This document shows, in pieces, positions 17,640-26,015 of a stretch of 58,749 bases of DNA. Both the position numbers and the translations under genes were made by a program. Within the stretch, counting starts at the first letter, position 1. Every line of letters begins with the position of its first letter. The DNA comes from an uncultured Lachnospiraceae bacterium (lineage in GTDB: Bacteria > Bacillota > Clostridia > Lachnospirales > Lachnospiraceae): assembly GCA_946403625.1 (NCBI GenBank), contig CAMJAP010000007.1:1-58749 (forward strand), in the 5' to 3' direction. The notes below the pieces were generated by a model that was given only the letters and a program-made list of their open reading frames with translations, was not told the DNA's origin and did no database searches.

Positions 17640-18739
17640 AGGATCACACGATAATCATGTTTCTTCAGTACCGGGATCGCGGCGTTCATATCATCTTCGG
17701 TATCAAAGAGAATGCACAAAGCACCCTCGGCCTGCTCCCGGTTGTGCACGATACCGATGTTCTTGATGTTGATGGATTTGGTTGCCAAAAGAGTAGCCAC
17801 CATGGCGATCTCACCGGCTTCATCCGGGATGTCCACAAACAGGCGGTATTCTTTGGCGATACCGGAAGTTCTGCGGTCACTCATAGAGTTGCGGTAAGCG
17901 CCGGATTCACGGAACAGATCGTTGATCTGCGGAAAAGCGGCATCGTTTAATGTGTTCTGAATCGTGCTCAGTTTCTCGATATAGCGTCCCAACAACAGGC
18001 TGATATTTTCGGTATTGCTGCGGCAGATATTCTCCCACATGGAAGGATCGGAAGAAGCGATCCTGGTGATGTCCTTAAAACCGCCGGCAGCAATGGTTTT
18101 CATAAACTGATCGTCATTGTCCTCGGTCTTGACCAGATCCACCAATGCTGCAGCGATCAGATGCGGTACATGGCTGATGGCTGCGGTCGCATAATCATGA
18201 TAGATGGGATCGGAAAGCAGCGGCAATGCACGCAGGTCACCGACCAAAGCGGTAAACTGCTCGGTATATTCCGGTCTCGTCTCCTTGGAAGGTGTCAGAA
18301 TATAGTATGCGTTTTCCAGGATCATAGCATCGGCGCTTACATAGCCGGTGGTCTCGCGACCGGTCATAGGATGACCGCCGAGAAATTGCGCGGATAAGCC
18401 CAGAGCGTCTGCGCATTCCTGAATGTCATGCTTTACGGAACCAACATCGGTGATCAGCGTATTTTTCGAGACCAATGGTGCGATGGTGCGCAGATTCTCC
18501 AGATTGGTTCCGGTGGGGGCACACAAAAGGATCACATCCGCATCCGCAAGATCCGAAGTGAGGCTGTCTGCGATCTTATTTAACGTACCGTCTGCGATCG
18601 CCGGCTCGAGTTTATCCTTATGTCTGGTATAGGCAATGATGCGGGCATCCGGCTGTGCGGAGCGGATTCCCTTGGCAATGGAACCGCCGATCAGGCCAAA
18701 GCCCAAGAATAAATAGGATTTAAAGTCATATGTTTTCAT
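17636..18739 (-). CDS. tyrA: Prephenate dehydrogenase with ACT domain
   Basis: A 367-residue TyrA, which oxidatively decarboxylates prephenate to 4-hydroxyphenylpyruvate in tyrosine synthesis. The Rossmann nucleotide site GFGLIGGSIAKGI is near residue 13. The conserved DVGSVKH and GGHPMTGRE segments, the latter with the His that binds substrate, and an all-helical C-terminal dimer domain follow. An ACT domain starting near EYRLFVDIPDEAGEI probably gives tyrosine feedback. The ATG at 18739 is chosen because MKTYDFKSYLFLGFG fits family N-termini; an upstream in-frame ATG at 18793 would add 18 atypical residues. No other aromatic-pathway gene is adjacent. Confidence 0.93.
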   Translation of the reverse strand: MKTYDFKSYLFLGFGLIGGSIAKGIRSAQPDARIIAYTRHKDKLEPAIADGTLNKIADSLTSDLADADVILLCAPTGTNLENLRTIAPLVSKNTLITDVGSVKHDIQECADALGLSAQFLGGHPMTGRETTGYVSADAMILENAYYILTPSKETRPEYTEQFTALVGDLRALPLLSDPIYHDYATAAISHVPHLIAAALVDLVKTEDNDDQFMKTIAAGGFKDITRIASSDPSMWENICRSNTENISLLLGRYIEKLSTIQNTLNDAAFPQINDLFRESGAYRNSMSDRRTSGIAKEYRLFVDIPDEAGEIAMVATLLATKSINIKNIGIVHNREQAEGALCILFDTEDDMNAAIPVLKKHDYRVIL

Positions 18740-18820
18740 AAATGCAATCTTAACATGGCAAGGTATATTTAGCAAGAACGAAAAAGTTGTCATTAAGAAC
18801 CGACCGCAAGGATCGCTTTA

Positions 18821-18829
18821 TGGTATAAT
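18821..18829 (+). promoter_or_regulatory. Extended -10 promoter before the frameshifted small gene
   Basis: TGGTATAAT is a perfect extended -10 element (TGnTATAAT). No convincing -35 hexamer lies 17 bases upstream. It precedes the damaged reading frame at 18863 by 34 bases, so that remnant still has an intact-looking promoter. Confidence 0.5.
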
Positions 18830-18862
18830 GGCATAAATATAAATTGCAGAAAGGAATAAAAA

Positions 18863-19117
18863 ATGGGAATGATCAGAGATCTGAAACCGGATGGAAGCGG
18901 AATATTTTCGGAGGGAAAGTTTTGATTCGAAGTCTTTGTTTGAAGGCGAGATGAAAGTGACCGTTTTCGAAGACGAAGGGGCGACGGAAAGCGATGCGGA
19001 ACGATGCATCGCGCATTATAATGCCCTTGTTTTATTGCATCTGGGACGATTGAAAAGGAAGAAAAGAAAGTTTTTGACCTTGTTCCAATGGTATATTTAG
19101 TGAAAATACATAAATAA
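18863..19117 (+). pseudogene. Frameshifted small gene of unknown function
   Basis: The frame opens with an ATG after AAAGGA and reads MGMIRDLKPDGSGIFSEGKF before a stop. The coding-like sequence then continues in another frame (DSKSLFEGEMKVTVFEDEGA, then ESDAERCIAHYN). It seems to return to the first frame for EKEEKKVFDLVPMVYLVKIHK and a TAA at 19115-19117. The whole span is exactly 85 codons, so two compensating indels would restore one protein of about 84 residues. The first shift is near the AAAGTTTT run at 18918. A genuine pseudogene and a sequencing artefact are both possible. I recognise no family. Confidence 0.55.
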
Positions 19118-19126
19118 ATGCTTGTA

Positions 19127-19173
19127 AGAACCACTTTATTTTGTTAAAATACAAACAAATGTGGTTCTTTTTC
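19127..19173 (+). terminator. Terminator after the damaged small gene
   Basis: A nine-base stem, AAGAACCAC (19127-19135) with GTGGTTCTT (19161-19169), encloses an A/T-rich loop that can pair further (ATTTTGTT with AACAAAT). It is followed by TTTCTTTTT. It separates the small gene from the EF-G-like gene. Confidence 0.8.
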
Positions 19174-19256
19174 TTTTTGGGACTTGTTCATATTACACAA
19201 ACGGATAAGGAAAAAAGGGCCGAACATTTAATAAAAAATAATTCGGAGGTTACAGT

Positions 19257-21350
19257 ATGAACGTCTACACAACAGACAAGATCAGAAATGTGGTACTCTT
19301 GGGGCACAGCGGTGCAGGTAAGACGGCACTGGCAGAATCGATGGCTTATCTCGCAGGCCTTACTTCCCGTATGGGAAAGACCGAAGATAAGAATACGATT
19401 TCCGATTACGGAAAAGAGGAACAGAAACGCCTGATTTCCATTTCCACTTCCGTAGTCCCGATGGAATGGGAAGGTGCAAAGATCAATATATTGGATACTC
19501 CGGGTATGTTCGACTTTGTCGGCGAAGCGGAAGAGGCGGCATCGGCGGCAGATGCAGCGATCATCGTGGTTTCCGGTAAGGCCGGCGTGGAAGTCGGTAC
19601 GGAACGCGCTTGGGATCTGTGCGAAAAGTATAAATTGCCGAGAATGTTCTATGTAACGGATATGGATGTGGACAATGCATCCTTTAAGAATGTGGTGGAT
19701 TCCCTGACCGACAAATACGGTAAGAAGATCGCGCCGCTGCATTTCCCGATCCGTGAGAACGAAAAGTTCGTCGGCTATATCAACATCATCAGCCAGAAGG
19801 CGCAGAAGTGGCAGGGCAAGGAAGTCGTAGATATGGAAATGCCGGATTACAGTAAAGAGTATCTGGAGATGTACAAAGACTCCCTGATGGAAGCGGTTGC
19901 CGAGACCAGTGAAGATATGATGGACCGTTACTTCAACGGTGAGACTTTCTCCGAAGACGAGATCCGTGCGGCGTTGCGTATCAGCGTGAACACCTGCGAT
20001 ATCTTCCCGATCTCTATGGGATCCAACATCCTGTGCCAGGGTACTTACGCGCTGATGGATGATATCGTAAAACTGATGCCGTCACCGCTCAACAAGAAGG
20101 TGGCAGGTATTTCCCTGAAGAACAACGAGATCTTCCAGGCGGATTACGATTTCTCCAAAGCAAAGAGTGCGTATATCTGGAAGACCATCGTGGATCCGTT
20201 CATCGGCAAGTATTCGCTGATCAAAGTGATGAGCGGTGTACTCAAGGCTGACGATATGATCTACAACAAAGACAAGGATATTGAAGAAAAGGTCAGCAAG
20301 TTGTATATTATGACAGGTGGCAAGGCCAGCGAGATCAAGGAGCTGCATGCCGGTGATATCGGCGCGATCGCAAAACTGACCGCAGCACGCACCGGAAACA
20401 CCCTGTCCACCAAGGCAAACATCATCGAATACGGCAAGACCGAACTGCCGACACCGTATACCTATATGCGGTATAAGCCGAAGAACAAAGCGGATATCGA
20501 TAAGCTGGCACAGTCCCTGCAGAAGATGTCCCACGAAGACCTGACGCTGAAGGTGGTCAACGACGGTGAGAACCGCCAGACTCTGCTGTACGGTATGGGC
20601 GAGCAGCATCTGGAAGTGATCGCATCCCGCCTGAAAGACGAATACAAGGTGGAAGTCGAGCTGGTGAAGCCGAAGATCGCTTACAAAGAGACGATCCGCA
20701 AGAAATCGGATGTGGAATACAAATATAAGAAACAGTCCGGTGGACATGGACAGTATGGTCATGTTAAAATGCGTTTTGAGCCAAGCGGCGATCTGGAGAA
20801 GTCCTACGAGTTCGAACAGGAAGTGGTCGGCGGTGCCGTACCGAAGAACTACTTCCCGGCCGTGGAAAAAGGTATGCAGGAATCCGTACTGCGCGGACCT
20901 CTGGCAGCCTATCCGGTAGTTGGTGTCAAGGGCATTCTCTATGACGGTTCCTATCATCCGGTAGACTCTTCGGAAATGGCATTCAAGATGGCAACCATCC
21001 AGGCGTTCAAGAAGGGCTTTATGGAAGCACAGCCGGTACTGTTGGAGCCGATCGCAACCCTCAAGGTGACCGTGCCGGATAAGTACACCGGTGACGTAAT
21101 GGGCGATCTGAATAAGCGCCGCGGCCGTGTGCTGGGTATGAACCCCATCGGAAACGGCAAGCAGGTGGTGGAAGCCGAGATCCCGATGTCGTGTCTGTAC
21201 GGCTATTGCACGGATCTGCGTTCGATGACGGGCGGACGCGGAGATTACTCCTATCAGTTTGTTCGCTACGAGCAGACTCCGTCAGATGTGCAGGAGAAGG
21301 AAGTGGCTGCCAGAGCAGAGGCAGTTGCTGAGAATAACAAGGAAGAATGA
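19257..21350 (+). CDS. Elongation factor G-like GTPase (EF-G paralogue)
   Basis: A 697-residue translational GTPase with the five-domain layout of EF-G. The P-loop is GHSGAGKT (16-23), as in EF-G2/FusA2-type paralogues rather than the housekeeping form, and G3 is DTPG near residue 80. G4, normally NKxD, reads T134-D-M-D137, so the Asn and Lys that help select guanine are both replaced. Domain IV has GGHGQYGHVKMRF, and domain V ends normally before an Ala/Glu-rich tail. It probably acts on the ribosome or as a regulator, but a standard elongation role is doubtful. GGAGG at 19245-19249 supports the start. Its stop overlaps the next ATG. Confidence 0.88.
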   Translation: MNVYTTDKIRNVVLLGHSGAGKTALAESMAYLAGLTSRMGKTEDKNTISDYGKEEQKRLISISTSVVPMEWEGAKINILDTPGMFDFVGEAEEAASAADAAIIVVSGKAGVEVGTERAWDLCEKYKLPRMFYVTDMDVDNASFKNVVDSLTDKYGKKIAPLHFPIRENEKFVGYINIISQKAQKWQGKEVVDMEMPDYSKEYLEMYKDSLMEAVAETSEDMMDRYFNGETFSEDEIRAALRISVNTCDIFPISMGSNILCQGTYALMDDIVKLMPSPLNKKVAGISLKNNEIFQADYDFSKAKSAYIWKTIVDPFIGKYSLIKVMSGVLKADDMIYNKDKDIEEKVSKLYIMTGGKASEIKELHAGDIGAIAKLTAARTGNTLSTKANIIEYGKTELPTPYTYMRYKPKNKADIDKLAQSLQKMSHEDLTLKVVNDGENRQTLLYGMGEQHLEVIASRLKDEYKVEVELVKPKIAYKETIRKKSDVEYKYKKQSGGHGQYGHVKMRFEPSGDLEKSYEFEQEVVGGAVPKNYFPAVEKGMQESVLRGPLAAYPVVGVKGILYDGSYHPVDSSEMAFKMATIQAFKKGFMEAQPVLLEPIATLKVTVPDKYTGDVMGDLNKRRGRVLGMNPIGNGKQVVEAEIPMSCLYGYCTDLRSMTGGRGDYSYQFVRYEQTPSDVQEKEVAARAEAVAENNKEE

Positions 21351-22927
21351 CCTTAAATACAAAGAATTCCAAAGTGTTATACATAGCAGGTGCAGCCTTT
21401 GGCTGCATCCTGTTTATGTTTACGTTTCTTATCATCAATTTTCGCTTATTTCCCGTATTCAATGATTCCGATATGTTTGTGGATCTGTATCCCGCCAAAC
21501 TGATGTGGGAGCAGAAGAAACTGTTTCCGCAGGGATGGGTCTTCGGAAACCAGTATTTTACCATCGCATCGCCGGTATGGACGGCTTTGTTTTATGGCAT
21601 CACCGGCAAACTGTGCCTGTCCATGGCGCTGGCGGTGACTTTTTTGACCGTGTTGATCTGCGGAGCATGGCTTTGGATGCTGAAACCCCTTCGCAAAGAA
21701 AATGATCTGACGGCGGTGTTACTGTCGTTGCTTTTGCTGCTCGGCGGTATGATCGGCTATGATATCGTGCATACCCAACAGGGGCAGATCTTCTTTTTGT
21801 GCACGGCCTATTATGCGAGCTATCTGCTGACGATGTTTCTTGTATACGGCTGCTACGTGCGGGATATTTCGGATCGGAAGTACCATACGGCAATGTATGC
21901 ACTGGCTTTGGTGCTTTGTTTTGCCACCGGTATGCAGAGTCTGCGGCAGACGGCGGTCATGGTATTACCCCTTGGTTGTGTGGAAACACTGCGCCAGTTT
22001 TTGGCGTTTCGAAAAAATAAAAAGTTGGAGAAAAAGGAGATCCTTCGCGGCTGCAAATGCCTGGGCTATGCGGTCTCCAATGCAGCCGGTTTTGTCTTTA
22101 TCAAAGCTGTGATCAAACCGGCGCATCACAATGTCTATGGGAACACCTCCTCCAGAGATGCGGAAACGACCCTGCAGGGGATCAAGACATCTCTGACCTC
22201 GCTGCTCGGAACCATGGGGCTGGATCCGTCGCAGATCACAAAGCATGGCGTGGCATCGGTGATACTGTGTCTGCTGGCGATCCTTGCTCTGGTTGTGGTG
22301 GCGATGGCATTCAAAGAAGGCCTGAAGGCACGCTTTGCAGAGCCGCCCGCGATCGTGATGACGCTGTTTCTGATCGGGATCCTGGGTGTACTGCTGCCGG
22401 GATGTCTTTTCAATATCGTGGTTCGTCCGATCTATTATTTCACATGGTATCCGCTGTTTTCGCTGGCACTGTATTGCCTGTGGGAAAAGGCCGGAAAACA
22501 ACGAAAAGCGGTATCTTTGGGGATCACGGTATTCCTGATCGCCAATTATGTATTCTCCTACGCGCCGAGTGTCCGGGAAGCCCTGTTCCATGAGACAACG
22601 GAAGAGCAGGAAGTGGTGGCTTATATGGAAGCGCATGGGGAACAATATCTCTACGGCGACTGGTCCTATGTGCTGGGCATTGCAATGACGGCGGACGGAC
22701 GGATCACGCCGGGAGGCTGGTATTTTGAGACCTATCAGGTGCTGCCCTATGTCAATCCGCTGGGGATCTATTCGGAGGAGGATAATGCCTCGGCGCTCAT
22801 TCTTTTAACGGAAGCGGATCAAAACGCCCTGGAGATTGCAAACGAGCGGGGCGCAGCGATGGAAAAAGTTTTTGAGACGGCACATTATACGCTTTATCGG
22901 TCCGACCGGCAATTGATGGCGGAATGA
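21347..22927 (+). CDS. Polytopic membrane protein, possibly GT-C type
   Basis: A 526-residue integral membrane protein with roughly ten hydrophobic segments from residue 9 to about 410, then a soluble C-terminal part of about 110 residues. An acidic NDSDMFVDLYPAKLMW segment after the first helix resembles the first extracytoplasmic loop of polyprenyl-phosphate-sugar glycosyltransferases (GT-C), where an Asp is catalytic; I cannot assign a family with confidence. The ATG overlaps the EF-G-like stop. Adjacent GT2 and second membrane-protein genes suggest a lipid-linked sugar transfer module. Confidence 0.65.
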   Translation: MTLNTKNSKVLYIAGAAFGCILFMFTFLIINFRLFPVFNDSDMFVDLYPAKLMWEQKKLFPQGWVFGNQYFTIASPVWTALFYGITGKLCLSMALAVTFLTVLICGAWLWMLKPLRKENDLTAVLLSLLLLLGGMIGYDIVHTQQGQIFFLCTAYYASYLLTMFLVYGCYVRDISDRKYHTAMYALALVLCFATGMQSLRQTAVMVLPLGCVETLRQFLAFRKNKKLEKKEILRGCKCLGYAVSNAAGFVFIKAVIKPAHHNVYGNTSSRDAETTLQGIKTSLTSLLGTMGLDPSQITKHGVASVILCLLAILALVVVAMAFKEGLKARFAEPPAIVMTLFLIGILGVLLPGCLFNIVVRPIYYFTWYPLFSLALYCLWEKAGKQRKAVSLGITVFLIANYVFSYAPSVREALFHETTEEQEVVAYMEAHGEQYLYGDWSYVLGIAMTADGRITPGGWYFETYQVLPYVNPLGIYSEEDNASALILLTEADQNALEIANERGAAMEKVFETAHYTLYRSDRQLMAE

Positions 22928-22938
22928 GTCGCGGAAAC

Positions 22939-22967
22939 TTGTCATTTTGACACAGATTTGATATGAT
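22939..22967 (+). promoter_or_regulatory. Promoter positioned for a leaderless GT2 transcript
   Basis: TTGTCA at 22939-22944 and TATGAT at 22962-22967 are separated by 17 bases and are both 5/6 matches. Transcription would begin about seven bases after the -10, at or within a base or two of the ATG at 22975. No Shine-Dalgarno sequence is present before any of the three candidate ATGs. Confidence 0.55.
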
Positions 22968-22974
22968 GGCTGTT

Positions 22975-23967
22975 ATGGAAACGAAGAAGAAACCGATTCT
23001 GGGAATTGTGGTTCCCTGCTATAACGAAGAGGAAGCGCTGCCGGATTCTGCCGAAGCGCTGGAGAAAAAATTAAAGGATCTGATACAGAAAGGCGCAGTC
23101 TCGGAAAAGAGTTTTGTGCTGTTTTCCAACGACGGTTCCAAGGACGGGACGGCGGCGTATCTTAATCAGATCTGTCATAAAAATCCCCATTTTTATATGG
23201 TCGATCTGGTGAAGAATGTCGGACACCAAAACGCGCTGCTGGCCGGTATGCAGGCTGCGGCGGAGTTTTGTGACTGCGTGATCACCATCGATGCGGATCT
23301 GCAGCAGGATATCGAAGCCATGGATGCTTTTTTGGAATCATATCAAAAAGGCTTTGAAGTGGTCTATGGTGTGCGCAACGACCGCAGCAGTGACGGATTC
23401 TTTAAGAAGATGACCGCGAATGCTTTTTACGGTCTGATGCACATTTTGGGAGCGGATATCAAATCCAATTCCGCAGATTATCGCCTGATGTCTTCCGGTG
23501 CGGTGCGCTCTCTTTCGGAATACGGCGAGAGCAATCTGTTTTTGCGCGGCCTGATCCCGTATATGGGCTATCCTTCGGATACGGTCTATTTTGATGTGCG
23601 GGAGCGGCAGAAAGGCAGCTCGAAATATACTTTTTCCAAGATGCTGACCCTGGCAATGGACGGCATCACATCCTTCAGCGACCGGCCGCTCAAACTGATC
23701 GGATCCATCGGTGTGCTGATGTTTATCTTCTCGCTCGGCATGATCCTGCACAGTGTGATCACCTATTTCCTGGGGGCTAACCAGCCCGGTTATACCACCA
23801 CGGTGATCTCCATCTGGATGGTGGGCGGTATTCTGATGATCTCTATGGGTGTTTTGGGAACCTATATCGGAAAGATCTATTCCGAAACAAAACGGCGGCC
23901 CAGATACCAGATCAAAGCGACGATATTACCCGGAAAAGCAGAAAAAGATGAGCAATCAGACCAGTAA
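22975..23967 (+). CDS. GT2 family glycosyltransferase (DPM1/GtrB-like)
   Basis: A 330-residue family 2 glycosyltransferase that probably moves a sugar from a nucleotide donor to polyprenyl phosphate at the inner face of the membrane. The GT-A fold shows VVPCYNEEE, the metal-binding DADLQQD near residue 107 and the YRLMSSGAV segment. Two C-terminal membrane helices (about 235-260 and 275-300) end in YIGKIYSETKRRP, as in GtrB/ArnC-type proteins. The ATG at 22975 is preferred over those at 22963 and 22966 because the -10 box overlaps the earlier ones. A paralogue is at 44705. The next gene overlaps it by 20 bases. Confidence 0.88.
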   Translation: METKKKPILGIVVPCYNEEEALPDSAEALEKKLKDLIQKGAVSEKSFVLFSNDGSKDGTAAYLNQICHKNPHFYMVDLVKNVGHQNALLAGMQAAAEFCDCVITIDADLQQDIEAMDAFLESYQKGFEVVYGVRNDRSSDGFFKKMTANAFYGLMHILGADIKSNSADYRLMSSGAVRSLSEYGESNLFLRGLIPYMGYPSDTVYFDVRERQKGSSKYTFSKMLTLAMDGITSFSDRPLKLIGSIGVLMFIFSLGMILHSVITYFLGANQPGYTTTVISIWMVGGILMISMGVLGTYIGKIYSETKRRPRYQIKATILPGKAEKDEQSDQ

Positions 23968-25876
23968 CGAAAAAAAGAAACCGGATTTGGCAACCGTTCT
24001 TCAATGGTGTGTTTTTGGTGTGGTTGCGCTGGGGTGGATCGTATTCTATCTGCTGCGGGCGGAAAAACTGCTGGATGCGGATATGTCCAGTGAGATGGTA
24101 TTGTCCGATCTGCTGGCGAAGGAACACCGCATCATTACACCCAACTGGAAATATTCCACCGAAATTCGTGTTCTGAACAATCAGATCTTTTTTTCGCTGT
24201 TTTTGGCATTGACCGGCAGTTTTAAGGCATCCCGTCTGATCTCGGGCGTGGTGCTTTTGGGACTCTATGGTGCGAGCTATTATTATCTGTGTGTGCAGGC
24301 GGGGATCAAAAAGTATTTTCCCATCACCGCGGCACTGTTATTTCTGCCGTTTTCACAGGATTATGCCTATATTATCCTCTACGGTCTCTATTACATCCCG
24401 CATGTGGCGATCTCGTTTACGACCATCGCGCTGATCCTGCAGATCGATCATACCAAAGAAAACAAGAAGAAAGGCATCCTCTTCGGAATCCTGTTTGCGC
24501 TTTCCATAGCGGCCGGGCTGGGCGGTCCCAGACAGATCATGATCTGTTATCTGCCGCTTCTTTTGGTGTTTATTCTGCGGAATGTTGCGGATAAGAAGAC
24601 CAAATGGATCGGAGTGCTGATCGCCTTTTTGGGCGGCGGCATCGGCTATGTCATTAATACCAAGGTGTTACATGAAAATTATCGCTTTAATACATGGAGT
24701 GATCTGGAAATTACGGGATTTTCGTTTGAAAAAGCAGGATCCCTGATCATGGGATTTTTCCATGAGTACGGCTTTACCGAAGGGGATCTGTTTTCCGGGG
24801 GACTGGTAAAGAGCACGGCGGCGTTTGTGATCCTGGGATCTATTGCGCTGTATTTTGTATCGTATCTGTCCCGAAAGGACAAAAGCACGGCGGAAGAGCA
24901 CTTCCTTGCCATGACTTTTCCGGCCATGGTGCTGCTGCATTTTATGCTGTATCTGTTCACCAATATGTTTTATGAAGACCGCTATGTACTGCCGTATATC
25001 GTCTTTGCGGCACCGCTGGCGGGGTTTGCATTAAAGCATTGTGCACAAACCCGGACAGAAGATGCAAAGAATTGGCAGAAAACGGTCTGGACTTATCTGA
25101 TCCCGGCAGCCGGGATTGCGGCAGTGTTTGCAGGCGGCCTTTGCCGGTATCCCGGATTGTTGAAGAGAGACGATGCCTCCGCATTAAAGGCGGTTGCGGA
25201 TCAGCTGGTGGCACAGGGTTATCAGAGCGGGTATGCGTCGTATTGGAACGGAAACATTATGACGGAACTGTCGGAGGGGCAGTTTGAAATGTTTAACTGG
25301 GACGATTATGTGTCCGAAAAGATCGACGTGGAAGAGTTGTATGTCTGGCTGCAGCCGGTATCCCATGAGACAAAGAAACCGGATGGAAAGGTCTTTATCC
25401 TGTTAAGCACGCAGGAAGAAACCGAATGTCCGCTGGTACGATACCTGAGTGCAGAAGACGAAGCGGCACGGAATGCGGAGTATGTGGCATACGGATTTGC
25501 GGATTATCAGGCGATGCTCGCTTCACTCAGTGATTTTCATTACGATCTGAACGACGGTGCATGGCTGACCGGAGGCACTGCGGAAAACGGAGCGTGGATT
25601 ATGCCCATCGGGGCATATGCCACCGGACCGAATATGACCTTTTACGCCGGGACCTATGCGATCGATGTAAAAGGGCAGGGACTGGAGCGGTTAAACTATG
25701 ATGTGACCGCGGGCTTCGGAGAGGCGCTGGTTCCTTCGGAGGTTTCGCTTATGGAAAGCGATCATATGGTGATCACGGTAACGGTTCCGGAAAATACCTA
25801 TCATGTGGAATTCCGGCCGGTGAATGTCACCAATGAAAATGTGGTGATCTCGGACATTTCGATCGGCCGGCAGTGA
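23948..25876 (+). CDS. Polytopic membrane protein with extracytoplasmic C-terminal domain
   Basis: A 642-residue membrane protein with about ten to eleven hydrophobic segments between residues 18 and 415, then a soluble region of about 220 residues. An ADMSSEMVLSDLLAKE segment follows the first helix, which recalls the acidic first loop of GT-C glycosyltransferases. The gene beginning at 21347 has a comparable layout, so the two may be distant paralogues. The start is the ATG at 23948, inside the last codons of the GT2 gene; an earlier in-frame ATG would overlap GT2 by more than 100 bases. It probably uses the polyprenyl-linked sugar made by its neighbour, which is inference. Confidence 0.7.
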   Translation: MSNQTSNEKKKPDLATVLQWCVFGVVALGWIVFYLLRAEKLLDADMSSEMVLSDLLAKEHRIITPNWKYSTEIRVLNNQIFFSLFLALTGSFKASRLISGVVLLGLYGASYYYLCVQAGIKKYFPITAALLFLPFSQDYAYIILYGLYYIPHVAISFTTIALILQIDHTKENKKKGILFGILFALSIAAGLGGPRQIMICYLPLLLVFILRNVADKKTKWIGVLIAFLGGGIGYVINTKVLHENYRFNTWSDLEITGFSFEKAGSLIMGFFHEYGFTEGDLFSGGLVKSTAAFVILGSIALYFVSYLSRKDKSTAEEHFLAMTFPAMVLLHFMLYLFTNMFYEDRYVLPYIVFAAPLAGFALKHCAQTRTEDAKNWQKTVWTYLIPAAGIAAVFAGGLCRYPGLLKRDDASALKAVADQLVAQGYQSGYASYWNGNIMTELSEGQFEMFNWDDYVSEKIDVEELYVWLQPVSHETKKPDGKVFILLSTQEETECPLVRYLSAEDEAARNAEYVAYGFADYQAMLASLSDFHYDLNDGAWLTGGTAENGAWIMPIGAYATGPNMTFYAGTYAIDVKGQGLERLNYDVTAGFGEALVPSEVSLMESDHMVITVTVPENTYHVEFRPVNVTNENVVISDISIGRQ

Positions 25877-25930
25877 TCGCAAGCCATCGTTTCCCGGATT
25901 GGGAGAAAAGGGCAGGATAGTTACTCCTAC

Positions 25931-25960
25931 TTGACAATAAAGGGCAACGATCATTATAAT
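25931..25960 (+). promoter_or_regulatory. Strong sigma-A type promoter for the CAP-like gene
   Basis: Perfect TTGACA (25931-25936) and TATAAT (25955-25960) hexamers with an 18-base spacer. AGGAGG at 26000-26005 follows about 35 bases after the expected start of transcription. Confidence 0.85.
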
Positions 25961-26015
25961 AAATTAGTTTACAATAATTCGATTTTATCGGGTAAGTATA
26001 GGAGGGTTAGGAGCA

